Assembly: GCF_900120195.1 (NCBI RefSeq) | Contig: NZ_LT635539.1 | Location: 186,001-250,000 of the forward strand | DNA from: Blautia sp. Marseille-P3087 | GTDB taxonomy: Bacteria; Bacillota; Clostridia; Lachnospirales; Lachnospiraceae | Direction of reading: 5' to 3' | DNA: 64,000 bases | Shown here: in pieces, positions 9,530 to 18,845 of the stretch | Layout: each line of letters starts with the position of its first letter | Position numbering within the stretch: the stretch's first letter is position 1 | Notes under the pieces: model-generated | Databases searched by the model: none | Told to the model about the DNA's origin: nothing | What the model saw: the letters and a program-made list of their open reading frames with translations, nothing else | Translations under genes and position numbers: made by a program

Positions 9530-9811
9530 ATGGCTACAAAAAATAAAACACCTCTGCGTCAGTGTACCGGATGCAGAGAAATGAAAAGCAAAAAAGAAAT
9601 GATCCGAGTACTGAAGACCCCGGAAAATGAGATCGTGCTGGATGCGACCGGAAGAAAGAACGGCAGAGGTGCCTATGTCTGTCTGTCACAGGAGTGTCTG
9701 GAAAAAGCAGTCAAAAGCCGTGGGATCGAGCGCTCATTGAAGATGGCGGTACCGGCTGAGGTCTACGAAGACCTGAAAAAGGAGTTAGCTAATATTGAAA
9801 AACAACAATAA
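9530..9811 (+). CDS. ylxR: YlxR/RnpM family RNA-binding protein
   Basis: A 93-residue basic protein with the YlxR signature RQCTGCREMKSKKEMIRV near the N-terminus and GRKNGRGAYVC in the middle. In Bacillus and relatives this protein binds RNase P RNA (renamed RnpM) or acts as a nucleoid-associated regulator. It sits 3 bases after nusA and overlaps the next gene by 17 bases, so translation is probably coupled. Length and position in the nusA-infB operon are typical. Confidence 0.93.
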   Translation: MATKNKTPLRQCTGCREMKSKKEMIRVLKTPENEIVLDATGRKNGRGAYVCLSQECLEKAVKSRGIERSLKMAVPAEVYEDLKKELANIEKQQ

Positions 9812-10112
9812 AGTGTTATCACTGGTTGGTCTTGCAACAAAAGCGGGCAAGATTGCCAGCGGTGAATTTTCTACAGAAAAATCTGTAAAGACCGGCAAAG
9901 GATTTCTGGTTCTGGTAGCGGCTGACGCATCAGAAAACACCAGAAAGAAATTCAGTAATATGTGTGAATTTTATGAAGTTCCGATTTACTTCATCGCAAA
10001 TAAAGAAGAACTCGGAAAATTCTGCGGAAAAGAATTTCGTGCCAGTCTGGCGGTACAGGATGAAAACTTTGCGAAAGCAATGATGAAAGAACTTGCGAAA
10101 ACCGAAAAGTAA
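9795..10112 (+). CDS. ylxQ: L7Ae/YlxQ family K-turn RNA-binding protein
   Basis: A 105-residue L7Ae/L30e/S12e-fold protein of the YlxQ type found between ylxR and infB in Firmicutes. Recognisable segments are LSLVGLATKAGKIASGE and VLVAADASENTRKKF, with a YFIANKEELGKFCG core. Its function is not settled; kink-turn RNA binding is inferred from the fold. It uses a TTG start at 9795, supported by AAAAAGGAG ending 10 bases upstream inside the ylxR frame. No in-frame ATG or GTG would give a full-length domain. Confidence 0.9.
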   Translation: MKNNNKVLSLVGLATKAGKIASGEFSTEKSVKTGKGFLVLVAADASENTRKKFSNMCEFYEVPIYFIANKEELGKFCGKEFRASLAVQDENFAKAMMKELAKTEK

Positions 10113-10157
10113 GAATGAAAACTGGTTTTGATTCATTGACGTAAAGGAGGAACCAAT

Positions 10158-12938
10158 GTGCCGAAGATCAAAGAGCAAGAACATGTCAGAATAAAAGAAA
10201 AATCAACACAAGAGGGAAAGGAGCAGATTACCAAGGTGGCAGATGAAAAGATGGTAACAACGAAGGCGGAAGCAGAAAAGACAGAGGCTCCCAAAAAGAA
10301 AAAAAATATTATTCGCGTATATCACGCACAGAATGCCAGTGACGGAGGCAAAAACAGACCGAAACGTCCGGCATCAGATAAAAAACCGGCTGCAAGACCG
10401 CAGCAGAGAACACAGGCAGCAAAACCGGCTGAGACAGTAGCTAAGAAACCGGCAGCAGAAACTACTGCACCGAAGAAACCGCAGAGTACTCCGGTACAGG
10501 AAACACCGACAGCTAAGAAACCGGCTGAGAAACCGGCAGCAGAAGCAGCTCAGACTCAGGCAAGACCGCAGAGAAGCGAGCAGGGTGGCTATAATAACAA
10601 CAGAAACCAGAACCGCCCGAACAGAGATAATCGTGAGAATCGTGGAGATAACCGCGGTGATAACAGAGGAAACCGTGATTTCCGAAACAATGGAGACAAA
10701 AGACCATCTGACCGTGGACCGCAGGGCAACCGTAACGGTGGTGGCCGTCCGCAGAGACAGGGAGAAGGCCGTCCGCAGAGACAGGGAGAAGGCCGTCCGG
10801 CACGTCAGGGTGAAGGCAATGGCCGTCCAATGAGAGGTAATGGCCGTCCGCAGCAGGGTGGTCAGGGAAGACCAGGACAGGGCGGAAACGGAAGACCGGA
10901 CAACAGAGGTGAAGGACGCTTTGGCGGAAATAACCGTGGCGGACAGAGAGCCGGCGGCGGAAGAAGAGATAATGATGCCGTATTCACACCGGAACTGACA
11001 AAAACATCCAAGGACAGCAAGAGAGAGCGTGACAGAGAGAATAAGAACAAAAAGAAAGATTTTGAGAAAAATTCCGGTGCAGGTCACAACAGACCGAATC
11101 AGGGCGGAAGAAGAAATCTTTCCAGAATTCCGAAAGCTCTTCAGAAACCTGCTCCTCAGCCAAAACAGGAAGAGAAGAAACCAGAAGTAAAAGAGATCAC
11201 TCTTCCGGAGAAAATGACAATCCGCGAGCTTGCAGAAGCAATGAAGATGCAGCCGTCTGTAATTGTTAAGAAGCTCTTTATGGAAGGCATCATGGTAACT
11301 GTAAACCATGAGATCGATTTCGAAAAAGCACAGGAAATCGCACTTGACTACGATATCATTGCAGAACCGGAAGAAAAAGTAGATGTGATCGAAGAACTCC
11401 TGAAAGAAGAAGAGGAAGACGAATCCACAATGGTTTCCAGACCGCCGGTTGTCTGCGTTATGGGTCACGTTGACCATGGTAAGACATCCCTTCTGGATGC
11501 AATTCGTAATACACATGTAACAAGAGGCGAGGCAGGTGGAATCACACAGCACATCGGTGCCTCTGTTGTTGAAATCAACGGACAGAAGATCACTTTCCTT
11601 GATACACCGGGACATGAAGCATTCACAGCAATGCGTATGCGTGGTGCAAACTCTACTGATATTGCGGTACTCGTTGTTGCGGCTGATGATGGTGTCATGC
11701 CACAGACTGTTGAGGCTATCAGCCATGCAAAAGCAGCAGGTGTAGAAATCATTGTTGCAATCAACAAGATTGATAAACCAAGTGCAAACATTGAAAGAGT
11801 AAAACAGGAACTTTCTGAATATGAACTGATTCCGGAAGACTGGGGCGGAAGCACCATCTTCGTACCGGTATCTGCACATACAGGAGAAGGAATTGATACA
11901 CTGCTTGAGATGATCCTTCTTTCAGCAGAAGTACTTGAACTGAAAGCGAACCCGAACCGTGCAGCCAGAGGTCTTGTTATCGAGGCTCAGCTTGACAAAG
12001 GTAAAGGTCCTGTTGCAACGATCCTTGTACAGAAGGGTACTCTTCATGTAGGTGACTTTATTGCAGCAGGCGCATGTAGCGGTAAGGTACGTGCAATGAT
12101 GGATGACAGAGGAAGACGTGTCAAAGAAGCAGGACCGTCCACACCGGTTGAGATTCTTGGTCTTGGTGATGTGCCGAATGCAGGTGAGATCCTGATGGCA
12201 TTCCCGAGTGACAAAGAAGCGAAAAACTTTGCGGCAGCATTTGTTACCGAGAATAAGAAACACCTCCTTGAAGAAACAAAAGGCAAACTTTCCCTTGATA
12301 ATCTCTTTGATCAGATTCAGGCAAGTGATCTGAAAGAACTGCCGATCATCGTCAAAGCAGATGTACAGGGTTCTGTAGAAGCCGTGAAACAGAGTCTGAT
12401 CAAACTTTCTAATGAAGAGGTTGTTGTTCGTGTGATCCACGGCGGTGTAGGCGCAGTTAATGAATCCGACGTATCTCTGGCAGCAACTTCCAATGCGATC
12501 ATCATCGGATTTAACGTTCGTCCGGATGCGATGGCAAAACAGCTTGCAGATCAGGAAGGCGTAGATCTTCGTCTTTACAAAGTTATTTATCAGGCAATCG
12601 AAGATGTGGAAGCAGCAATGAAAGGTATGCTTGATCCGGTATTTGAAGAAAAAGTTATCGGTCATGCAGAAGTACGTCAGCTCTTCAAGGCATCCGGTGT
12701 CGGTACGATCGCAGGAAGCTATGTTCTGGATGGTATTTTCCAGAGAAACTGCAAAGTACGTATTACAAGAGAAGGCGAGCTGGTATTTGAAGGTGAGCTT
12801 GCATCTCTGAAACGATTTAAAGATGACGTTAAAGAAGTAAAAGCAGGATACGAATGTGGTCTTGTATTTGACGGATTCAACGATGTCAAAGAAGAAGATA
12901 AAGTAGAAGCGTATATCATGGTAGAAGTGCCAAGATAG
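10158..12938 (+). CDS. infB: Translation initiation factor IF-2
   Basis: GTPase that places initiator tRNA on the 30S subunit and promotes subunit joining. The start is GTG at 10158 behind AAAGGAGG; the ATG at 10156 is out of frame and leads to an early stop. The 926 residues comprise a long low-complexity N-terminal region (about residues 1-345) rich in Pro, Lys, Arg, Gln, Gly and Asn, with RGDNRGD and GRPQRQGE repeats. An IF2_N segment follows near 350-400. The G domain starts with GHVDHGKT (436-443) and continues with DTPGHEAF and NKID, then domains II, III and C2. The N-terminal extension is longer and more repetitive than in Bacillus, though such extensions are common in Lachnospiraceae. 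Three copies of a 24-base unit underlie part of it (10743-10814). Confidence 0.98.
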   Translation: MPKIKEQEHVRIKEKSTQEGKEQITKVADEKMVTTKAEAEKTEAPKKKKNIIRVYHAQNASDGGKNRPKRPASDKKPAARPQQRTQAAKPAETVAKKPAAETTAPKKPQSTPVQETPTAKKPAEKPAAEAAQTQARPQRSEQGGYNNNRNQNRPNRDNRENRGDNRGDNRGNRDFRNNGDKRPSDRGPQGNRNGGGRPQRQGEGRPQRQGEGRPARQGEGNGRPMRGNGRPQQGGQGRPGQGGNGRPDNRGEGRFGGNNRGGQRAGGGRRDNDAVFTPELTKTSKDSKRERDRENKNKKKDFEKNSGAGHNRPNQGGRRNLSRIPKALQKPAPQPKQEEKKPEVKEITLPEKMTIRELAEAMKMQPSVIVKKLFMEGIMVTVNHEIDFEKAQEIALDYDIIAEPEEKVDVIEELLKEEEEDESTMVSRPPVVCVMGHVDHGKTSLLDAIRNTHVTRGEAGGITQHIGASVVEINGQKITFLDTPGHEAFTAMRMRGANSTDIAVLVVAADDGVMPQTVEAISHAKAAGVEIIVAINKIDKPSANIERVKQELSEYELIPEDWGGSTIFVPVSAHTGEGIDTLLEMILLSAEVLELKANPNRAARGLVIEAQLDKGKGPVATILVQKGTLHVGDFIAAGACSGKVRAMMDDRGRRVKEAGPSTPVEILGLGDVPNAGEILMAFPSDKEAKNFAAAFVTENKKHLLEETKGKLSLDNLFDQIQASDLKELPIIVKADVQGSVEAVKQSLIKLSNEEVVVRVIHGGVGAVNESDVSLAATSNAIIIGFNVRPDAMAKQLADQEGVDLRLYKVIYQAIEDVEAAMKGMLDPVFEEKVIGHAEVRQLFKASGVGTIAGSYVLDGIFQRNCKVRITREGELVFEGELASLKRFKDDVKEVKAGYECGLVFDGFNDVKEEDKVEAYIMVEVPR
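10743..10814 (+). repeat. Tandem 24-bp repeat within infB
   Basis: Two identical 24-base units (10743-10766 and 10767-10790) and one diverged unit (10791-10814), encoding [16 protein letters not shown] and GRPARQGE. In frame, so copy-number change would only lengthen or shorten the disordered N-terminus of IF-2. Confidence 0.9.
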
Positions 12939-12951
12939 GAGTAGATCATAA

Positions 12952-13335
12952 ATGAGAAAAAACAGCATTAAGAATACAAGGATCAATGGGGAGGTTCAGA
13001 AGGAACTCAGTTCCATCATCCACGGAGAAATCAAAGATCCGCGGATTCACCCGATGACCTCTGTCATGGCTGTGGAAGTGGCTCCGGATTTGAAGACCTG
13101 CAAGGCATATATCAGTGTGCTGGGCAATCAGGAAGCAAAGGAAGCTACGATCAGGGGACTGAACAGTGCGGAAGGATATATCCGCCGTCAGCTTGCCAGA
13201 AACCTGAACCTTCGTAATACACCGGAGATTCGTTTTATTCTGGACGAATCAATCGAATACGGTGTAAATATGTCAAAATTAATTGACGATGTTGCAAAAA
13301 GAGATGCTTCTTTGGGAAAATCTGAGGAAGAATAA
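12952..13335 (+). CDS. rbfA: 30S ribosome-binding factor RbfA
   Basis: Cold-shock and maturation factor that binds the 30S subunit near 16S helix 1. It is 127 residues with the single KH-type fold. The N-terminal NTRINGEVQKELSSIIHGEIKDPRI is the family signature, followed by MAVEVAPDLKTCKAYISVLG and a C-terminal RFILDESIEYGVNMSKLID. It follows infB by 13 bases in the conserved infB-rbfA-nrnA-truB order. TAGGAG lies 8 bases before the ATG. Confidence 0.96.
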   Translation: MRKNSIKNTRINGEVQKELSSIIHGEIKDPRIHPMTSVMAVEVAPDLKTCKAYISVLGNQEAKEATIRGLNSAEGYIRRQLARNLNLRNTPEIRFILDESIEYGVNMSKLIDDVAKRDASLGKSEEE

Positions 13336-13346
13336 GAGGAATGACC

Positions 13347-14309
13347 ATGAAAAATATAGCAGAAGTACTGGAAAGTGTAAAAACTGTCGGGATTGGCGGA
13401 CATATCCGTCCGGATGGCGACTGTGTCGGTTCCTGTATGGCACTGTATCTGTATATCAGAACATATTTTCCGGACATTGATGTGACCGTTTATCTTGATC
13501 ATCCGAAGCCGATCTTCGGACATATTGAATGTATCGATGAAATAAAAACAGAGGCAGATGACAGCATATTTGACCTCTTTATTACCTGTGATGTCAGTGC
13601 CAGAGACCGTCTGGCACTTGCAGGTACTCTTTTTGAAAAAGCAAAGAAGACTGTCTGCATCGATCATCATGTGAGCAATCCGGGATTTGCGGATATCAAC
13701 CATGTTCAGGGAGATATCAGTTCCTGTTGTGAGGTGCTGTACGGAATCCTCGATTCTGGGAAGGTGACACTTCCGATCGCAACCGCAATCTATACAGGAA
13801 TGGTGCACGACACCGGTGTATTCCAGTATTCATCTACTTCACCGGAGACCATGCGCATTGCCGGTGAGCTGATGAAGACCGGAATTCCGTTCAGCAGGAT
13901 CATTGATGAATCTTTCTATCAGAAAACATATCTTCAGAATCAGGTTATGGGACGTGTGCTTGCAGAAAGTATCCTTCTCCAGAACGGTACATGCATTATT
14001 GGCTATCTGCGAAGAAGAGATATGGATTTCTACGGTGTTGAGGGCAGTGATCTGGATGGTATCGTAAGTCAGCTCCGCCTTACAAAAGGAGTAGAAGTTG
14101 CAATCTTTATTTATGAGACAGAGACACAGACATTCAAAGTTTCTCTTCGCTCGAATGGCAAAGTGGACGTAAGTAAAGTTGCTGTTTTCTTTGGCGGCGG
14201 CGGACATACAAGGGCAGCAGGATGTGATCTGCATGGCTCTATGTACGATGTGATCAATAATATCACAGCAGAAATTGAACGTCAGCTTACAGAGGAGGAC
14301 AACGCATAA
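13347..14309 (+). CDS. nrnA: Bifunctional oligoribonuclease/pAp phosphatase (DHH family)
   Basis: Degrades 2-5 nt RNAs and dephosphorylates 3'-phosphoadenosine 5'-phosphate. DHH domain motifs visible are GHIRPDGDCVGS near residue 17, TCDVSARDR and CIDHHVSNPGFAD; the C-terminal DHHA1 motif is GGGGHTRAAGC. The protein is about 320 residues, normal for NrnA. Two ATGs are available: 13341 touches the AGAGGA ribosome binding site with no spacing, while 13347 is 7 bases away, so 13347 is preferred. The gene overlaps truB by one base in an ATAATG junction. Confidence 0.94.
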   Translation: MKNIAEVLESVKTVGIGGHIRPDGDCVGSCMALYLYIRTYFPDIDVTVYLDHPKPIFGHIECIDEIKTEADDSIFDLFITCDVSARDRLALAGTLFEKAKKTVCIDHHVSNPGFADINHVQGDISSCCEVLYGILDSGKVTLPIATAIYTGMVHDTGVFQYSSTSPETMRIAGELMKTGIPFSRIIDESFYQKTYLQNQVMGRVLAESILLQNGTCIIGYLRRRDMDFYGVEGSDLDGIVSQLRLTKGVEVAIFIYETETQTFKVSLRSNGKVDVSKVAVFFGGGGHTRAAGCDLHGSMYDVINNITAEIERQLTEEDNA

Positions 14310-15193
14310 TGGATGGCGTACTGAATATCCGCAAAGAAAAGGGTTTTACTTCCTTTGATGTCGTTGCGAAGCTGCGCGGAATCCTCCATATGAAAAAAAT
14401 CGGACATACAGGGACACTGGATCCGGAAGCAGAAGGTGTGCTTCCGGTAGTCCTTGGAAAAGCAACCAAACTCGTAGATCTTCTGACTGATAAGCAGAAG
14501 ACATATGAGGCGCTCATGCATCTGGGGCTGGAGACTGACACACAGGATATGACAGGAACCGTTCTCTGTGAGAAAACTGTTGAAGTGTCAGAAGAGGAAG
14601 TCGAGGCTGTGATTCGGGAATTTGTCGGAGAATACCAGCAGATTCCGCCGATGTACTCTGCTCTGAAAGTAGATGGCAAAAAGCTCTATGAGCTTGCACG
14701 AGAAGGAAAAACCGTGGAGCGTAAGGCAAGGACGGTTCATTTCTATGAAATTGATATAAAAGAAATAAACCTTCCGTATGTTCGTTTTTCTGTTACGTGC
14801 AGTAAGGGAACTTACATTCGTACGCTCTGCCATGATATCGGGCAGAAGCTTGGATGCGGTGGCTGTATGGAAGAACTGATCCGTACCAGATCAGGGAATT
14901 TCACATGGGAAGACAGCATGACACTTGCAGAAGTAGAAGATGCAGTCAAAGATGGTACGATTGAAGACCGGGTGATCCGTATCGGGCAGGTACTGAAAGA
15001 TTATCCGGAAATTTTTTGTACACGTGAAGGTGACCGCCTTCTTGAAAACGGAAATGCCCTTACGGAATATTTTGTAAAAGGCAGCCACAAAGAAGGATGG
15101 GTTCGGATGTGTGACAGTCAGGGCGAATTTAAAGGGATTTATCAGTGGGATGAGGCAAAAAACCGCTATCAGCCCCAGAAGATGTTTTTGTAG
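14309..15193 (+). CDS. truB: tRNA pseudouridine(55) synthase TruB
   Basis: Converts U55 in the T-loop of tRNAs to pseudouridine. The catalytic aspartate is Asp38 in GHTGTLDPEAEGVLPV. Other TruB motifs are KPAG-like N-terminal NIRKEKGFTSFDVV, QIPPMYSALKVDGKKLYELAR and CSKGTYIRTLCHDIG. The 294 residues include a C-terminal PUA-like segment. It starts at the stop codon of nrnA, implying translational coupling, and is followed 19 bases later by ribF. Confidence 0.96.
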   Translation: MDGVLNIRKEKGFTSFDVVAKLRGILHMKKIGHTGTLDPEAEGVLPVVLGKATKLVDLLTDKQKTYEALMHLGLETDTQDMTGTVLCEKTVEVSEEEVEAVIREFVGEYQQIPPMYSALKVDGKKLYELAREGKTVERKARTVHFYEIDIKEINLPYVRFSVTCSKGTYIRTLCHDIGQKLGCGGCMEELIRTRSGNFTWEDSMTLAEVEDAVKDGTIEDRVIRIGQVLKDYPEIFCTREGDRLLENGNALTEYFVKGSHKEGWVRMCDSQGEFKGIYQWDEAKNRYQPQKMFL

Positions 15194-15212
15194 GCAGGAG
15201 TAACAGCATAAT

Positions 15213-16145
15213 ATGGAATACGTAAGACTGAGCGGGCAGTTTCCGAAGCTTACCAAAAGTGCAGTGACACTTGGCAAATTTGATGGTATCCACCGTGGAC
15301 ACAGGAAACTGATCCGGACAATTCTGGAGCGCAAAAAAGAATATGGAGAACTTGCCGTAGTGATGGCGTTTGTTTCTGACAGGCAGATGATTTTTACTTC
15401 CGAAGAACGGCGGACATATCTCGCAAAAATGGGAGTCGATGTTCTTCTGGAGTGTCCGCTGAATGATGAAATCAAGCATATGAAGGCCGAAAATTTTATT
15501 CGTCAGATTTTAAAAGGTGATCTGCAGGCAGAATGCGTAGTTGTCGGTGAGGATTTCCGCTTTGGATATGAACGGAAGGGGACACCGGAATTACTGCAGA
15601 AATTCGGCGAAAAATATGAATACGAGACGGTTGTCATTTCAAAAGAGATGGAGGGAAGCCGTAAGATCAGCAGTACTTATATCCGTGAAGAATTAAAAAA
15701 GGGCAACATGGAAAAGATACGGGATCTTCTCGGAAGACCTTTTTGCGTGTCAGGAAGAATTGAACATGGCCGGGGGCTGGGACACAGGGATTTCTTTCCT
15801 ACTGCCAATATCATTCCGCCAAAATCGAAGCTGATGCCGCCAAATGGAGTGTATGTCACTATGTCTCATTTTGAAGACGGAGATTATCCGGGAATCACCA
15901 ATGTCGGATACAAACCGACGGTCGGAGAAAGTTTTCTTGGTGTGGAGACGAATCTGTTTGACTGTGATCTGGATCTTTATGGAAGAGAATGTACCGTTGA
16001 TTTTTATAAATTTACCCGCCCGGAGCAGAAGTTTACTTCATTTGAAGCGCTCAAGGCGCAGATTCGGAAAGATATTCAGTCCGGAAAAGAATATTTTCAG
16101 AATGAGAATAGTTCGCAAAAAACTTTACGCTTTGAATCAAAATAA
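15213..16145 (+). CDS. ribF: Bifunctional riboflavin kinase/FAD synthetase
   Basis: Phosphorylates riboflavin to FMN and adenylylates FMN to FAD. The N-terminal nucleotidyltransferase half (residues 1-165) shows TLGKFDGIHRGHRKLI and VVGEDFRFGYERKG. The C-terminal flavokinase half (about 180-300) shows GRGLGHRDFFPTANI, NGVYV and FDCDLDLYGRECTVDF. The 310 residues are the standard length. It is the last gene of the nusA operon before the separate rpsO promoter. Confidence 0.95.
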   Translation: MEYVRLSGQFPKLTKSAVTLGKFDGIHRGHRKLIRTILERKKEYGELAVVMAFVSDRQMIFTSEERRTYLAKMGVDVLLECPLNDEIKHMKAENFIRQILKGDLQAECVVVGEDFRFGYERKGTPELLQKFGEKYEYETVVISKEMEGSRKISSTYIREELKKGNMEKIRDLLGRPFCVSGRIEHGRGLGHRDFFPTANIIPPKSKLMPPNGVYVTMSHFEDGDYPGITNVGYKPTVGESFLGVETNLFDCDLDLYGRECTVDFYKFTRPEQKFTSFEALKAQIRKDIQSGKEYFQNENSSQKTLRFESK

Positions 16146-16148
16146 TTA

Positions 16149-16177
16149 TTTACACGTCATTTGTTTTATGCTATACT
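16149..16177 (+). promoter_or_regulatory. Promoter of rpsO
   Basis: TTTACA (16149-16154), 17-base spacer, TATACT (16172-16177). It starts just past the ribF stop and gives a leader of about 100 bases. Confidence 0.8.
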
Positions 16178-16195
16178 AGTCGAGGTGTAAATCAG

Positions 16196-16240
16196 CCCAT
16201 ATTCAGAGATTGGAATCTCCAACCGTTTCTTAATATGTGG
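16196..16240 (+). promoter_or_regulatory. Structured rpsO leader (possible S15 autoregulatory element)
   Basis: CATATT/AATATG closing stem extended by CC/GG across a bulge, enclosing a GAGA/TCTC hairpin. S15 represses its own mRNA through varied leader structures in several bacteria. That this leader does the same is inference from position and foldability. Confidence 0.45.
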
Positions 16241-16281
16241 CGGTTCATTAATTATCAAATTATTTTAAGGAGGAAATCAGA

Positions 16282-16548
16282 ATGATTTCAAAAGAAAAAA
16301 AACAGGCAATCATGAAAGAATATGCAAGATGTGAAGGCGACACAGGTTCACCGGAAGTACAGGTTGCAGTTCTTACAGCAAGAATTCAGGAACTGACAGA
16401 GCATTTACAGACACATCACAAAGATCATCACTCCAGACGCGGTCTGCTGAAGATGGTTGGACAGAGACGTGGACTTCTGGCATACCTGAAGAAAACAGAC
16501 ATCGAAAGATACCGTGCACTGATTGAAAAATTAGGTTTAAGAAAATAA
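16282..16548 (+). CDS. rpsO: 30S ribosomal protein S15
   Basis: An 88-residue S15 that binds 16S rRNA helices 20-22 early in 30S assembly. It has the full family signature: [35 protein letters not shown] and [29 protein letters not shown] precedes the ATG. It has its own promoter and a strong terminator, and lies between ribF and pnp as in most Firmicutes. Confidence 0.98.
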   Translation: MISKEKKQAIMKEYARCEGDTGSPEVQVAVLTARIQELTEHLQTHHKDHHSRRGLLKMVGQRRGLLAYLKKTDIERYRALIEKLGLRK

Positions 16549-16561
16549 TTAGTATGCGGAC

Positions 16562-16589
16562 GGGGCGGATAACCATCCGCCCCATTTTT
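16562..16589 (+). terminator. Intrinsic terminator after rpsO
   Basis: Stem GGGGCGGAT/ATCCGCCCC with loop AACC, followed by ATTTTT. Confidence 0.95.
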
Positions 16590-16652
16590 GCATATAAAAA
16601 CATCTGAACCTGTCAGACACAAAATTCCAAAAAACAATAACAGAAGTTATTT

Positions 16653-16704
16653 CCGAGACTACTGAAAAGCTCATTGCGGCCAATGGTTTTTTCAGTTGTT
16701 TCGG
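16653..16704 (+). promoter_or_regulatory. Long stem-loop in the pnp leader
   Basis: A 16-pair imperfect stem, CCGAGACTACTGAAAA against TTTTCAGTTGTTTCGG, with one mismatch and one G-U. It encloses a second small stem CATTG/CAATG. There is no T tract after it, so it is not a normal terminator. It lies about 45 bases before pnp, where E. coli pnp has an RNase III site used for autoregulation. A similar role here is inference. Confidence 0.5.
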
Positions 16705-16749
16705 GCTTCTGTTTACAATGTCAAACACAGATTTTAAAGGAGAAAAAGT

Positions 16750-18843
16750 ATGTACAAAAGTTATTCTATGGAATTAGCCGGCAGAACGCTGACTGTAGAT
16801 ATCGGTCGTGTTGCAAAGCAAGCAAACGGTGCAGCGCTGATGCATTACGGTGACACTACTGTACTTTCCACAGCAACAGCATCCAAAGAGCCGAGAGAAG
16901 GAATTGATTTCTTCCCTCTGAGCGTTGAATACGAAGAAAAAATGTATGCAGTAGGCAAAATTCCGGGTGGATTCAATAAGAGAGAAGGAAAGGCAAGCGA
17001 GCATGCAATCCTGACTTCCCGTGTTATCGACCGTCCGATGCGTCCGCTGTTCCCAAAAGATTACAGAAACGATGTTACTCTGGTAAACATGGTTATGTCT
17101 GTAGATCCGGAATGCAATCCGGAAATCCCGGCTATGCTTGGTTCTTCCATTGCAACCTGTATTTCAGATATTCCGTTTGATGGTCCGTGTGCAACCACAC
17201 AGGTAGGTCTGATCGATGGCGAGTTCATCATCAACCCGTCACTTGCTCAGAAAGAACTTTCTGATCTTCAGCTTACTGTTGCTTCTACCAGAGAAAAAGT
17301 TATCATGATCGAAGCCGGTGCAAATGAAGTTCCGGAAGACACCATGATCGAAGCAATTTACAAAGCACATGATGTAAACCAGGAGATCATCCGCTTTATC
17401 GATAAGATCGTTGCAGAATGCGGCAAAGAAAAACATCTTTACGCTTCCTGCGCAGTTCCGGAAGAATTGTTCGAGGCAATCAAAAAGATCGTACCTTCCG
17501 AAGAAATGGAAGAAGCTGTATTCACAGACGATAAACAGACAAGAGAAGAAAATATCCGCGAGATCACAGCAAGACTTCAGGATGCATTTGCAGACAATGA
17601 AGAATGGCTGGCAGTTCTCGGCGAGGCTGTATACCAGTACCAGAAGAAGACTGTACGTAAGATGATTCTCAAAGATCACAAACGTCCGGACGGTCGCCAG
17701 ATCACACAGATTCGTCCTCTGGCAGCAGAAGTAGACATTATTCCGAGAGTACACGGTTCTGCAATGTTCACACGTGGACAGACACAGATCTGTACAATGA
17801 CAACTCTGGCTCCGCTTTCCGAAGCACAGAGAATCGACGGACTGGATGAATTCGAAACATCCAAGAGATATATGCACCACTACAACTTCCCGTCCTACTC
17901 TGTAGGTGAGACCAAACCGTCCAGAGGACCGGGACGTCGTGAGATCGGACATGGAGCACTGGCTGAGCGAGCTCTCGTACCGGTACTTCCGTCAGCAGAG
18001 GAATTCCCGTACGCAATCCGTACAGTATCTGAGACATTCGAATCCAACGGTTCTACTTCTCAGGCAAGTATCTGTGCATCTACCATGTCTCTTATGGCAG
18101 CAGGTGTACCGATCCGTAAACCGGTTGCAGGTATTTCCTGTGGTCTGGTAACAGGTGCTACAGATGATGATTACATCGTTCTGACAGATATCCAGGGTCT
18201 GGAAGACTTCTTCGGAGATATGGACTTTAAGGTTGCAGGTACACATGACGGTATCACTGCAATTCAGATGGATATCAAGATCCATGGCCTGACAAGACAG
18301 ATTGTAGAAGAAGCAATCCGCAGAACAAAAGAAGCAAGAGAGTACATCCTCACAGAGGTTATGGAAAAATGTATCGCAGAGCCTCGTGATCATGTAAACA
18401 AATATGCACCGAAGATCGTCCAGATCCAGATCGATCCTCAGAAGATCGGTGATGTAGTAGGTCAGAGAGGAAAGACCATCAACGCGATCATCGAGCGTAC
18501 AGGTGTACAGATTGACATTACAGATGAAGGAGCAGTATCTATCTGCGGTGTTGACCAGCACGGTATGGATGAAGCAAAGAAAATGATCAAGACGATCGCA
18601 ACAGATTTCGAAGCAGGACAGATTTTTGAAGGTACTGTTGTAAGCATCAAAGAATTTGGTGCATTCGTTGAGTTTGCTCCTGGCAAAGAAGGTATGGTTC
18701 ATATCTCCAAGATCAGCGATCACAGAATCAACCGTGTAGAAGATGTTCTGACTCTTGGTGACAAGGTAAAAGTGATCTGCCTTGGTAAAGACAAGATGGG
18801 AAGAATGAGTTTCAGTATTAAGGACGTACCGGAAGAAGCATAA
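16750..18843 (+). CDS. pnp: Polyribonucleotide nucleotidyltransferase (PNPase)
   Basis: Phosphorolytic 3'-5' exoribonuclease of mRNA decay; acts as a trimer. The 697 residues contain two RNase PH-like domains (ALMHYGDTTVLSTATASKE near 27 and HGSAMFTRGQTQICT near 335), a linker helical domain, a KH domain near 553-610 (IGDVVGQRGKTINAIIERTG) and an S1 domain near 618-690. Length and domain order are standard. AAAGGAGAAAAAGT precedes the ATG. The nrdG gene follows after only 2 bases, so the pair is probably co-transcribed. Confidence 0.98.
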   Translation: MYKSYSMELAGRTLTVDIGRVAKQANGAALMHYGDTTVLSTATASKEPREGIDFFPLSVEYEEKMYAVGKIPGGFNKREGKASEHAILTSRVIDRPMRPLFPKDYRNDVTLVNMVMSVDPECNPEIPAMLGSSIATCISDIPFDGPCATTQVGLIDGEFIINPSLAQKELSDLQLTVASTREKVIMIEAGANEVPEDTMIEAIYKAHDVNQEIIRFIDKIVAECGKEKHLYASCAVPEELFEAIKKIVPSEEMEEAVFTDDKQTREENIREITARLQDAFADNEEWLAVLGEAVYQYQKKTVRKMILKDHKRPDGRQITQIRPLAAEVDIIPRVHGSAMFTRGQTQICTMTTLAPLSEAQRIDGLDEFETSKRYMHHYNFPSYSVGETKPSRGPGRREIGHGALAERALVPVLPSAEEFPYAIRTVSETFESNGSTSQASICASTMSLMAAGVPIRKPVAGISCGLVTGATDDDYIVLTDIQGLEDFFGDMDFKVAGTHDGITAIQMDIKIHGLTRQIVEEAIRRTKEAREYILTEVMEKCIAEPRDHVNKYAPKIVQIQIDPQKIGDVVGQRGKTINAIIERTGVQIDITDEGAVSICGVDQHGMDEAKKMIKTIATDFEAGQIFEGTVVSIKEFGAFVEFAPGKEGMVHISKISDHRINRVEDVLTLGDKVKVICLGKDKMGRMSFSIKDVPEEA

Positions 18844-18845
18844 AT

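Noticed and set aside
10156-10158. ATG as the infB start
   Set aside because: Out of frame with IF-2 and reaches a stop within 13 codons; the overlapping GTG at 10158 is correct.
10743-10814. Possible CRISPR or intergenic repeat array
   Set aside because: The units are contiguous without spacers and in frame within infB.
10374-11879. Long - strand open frame (501 codons) opposite infB
   Set aside because: Antisense of the repetitive N-terminus and G domain; low-complexity Ser/Leu/Cys composition and no start signals.
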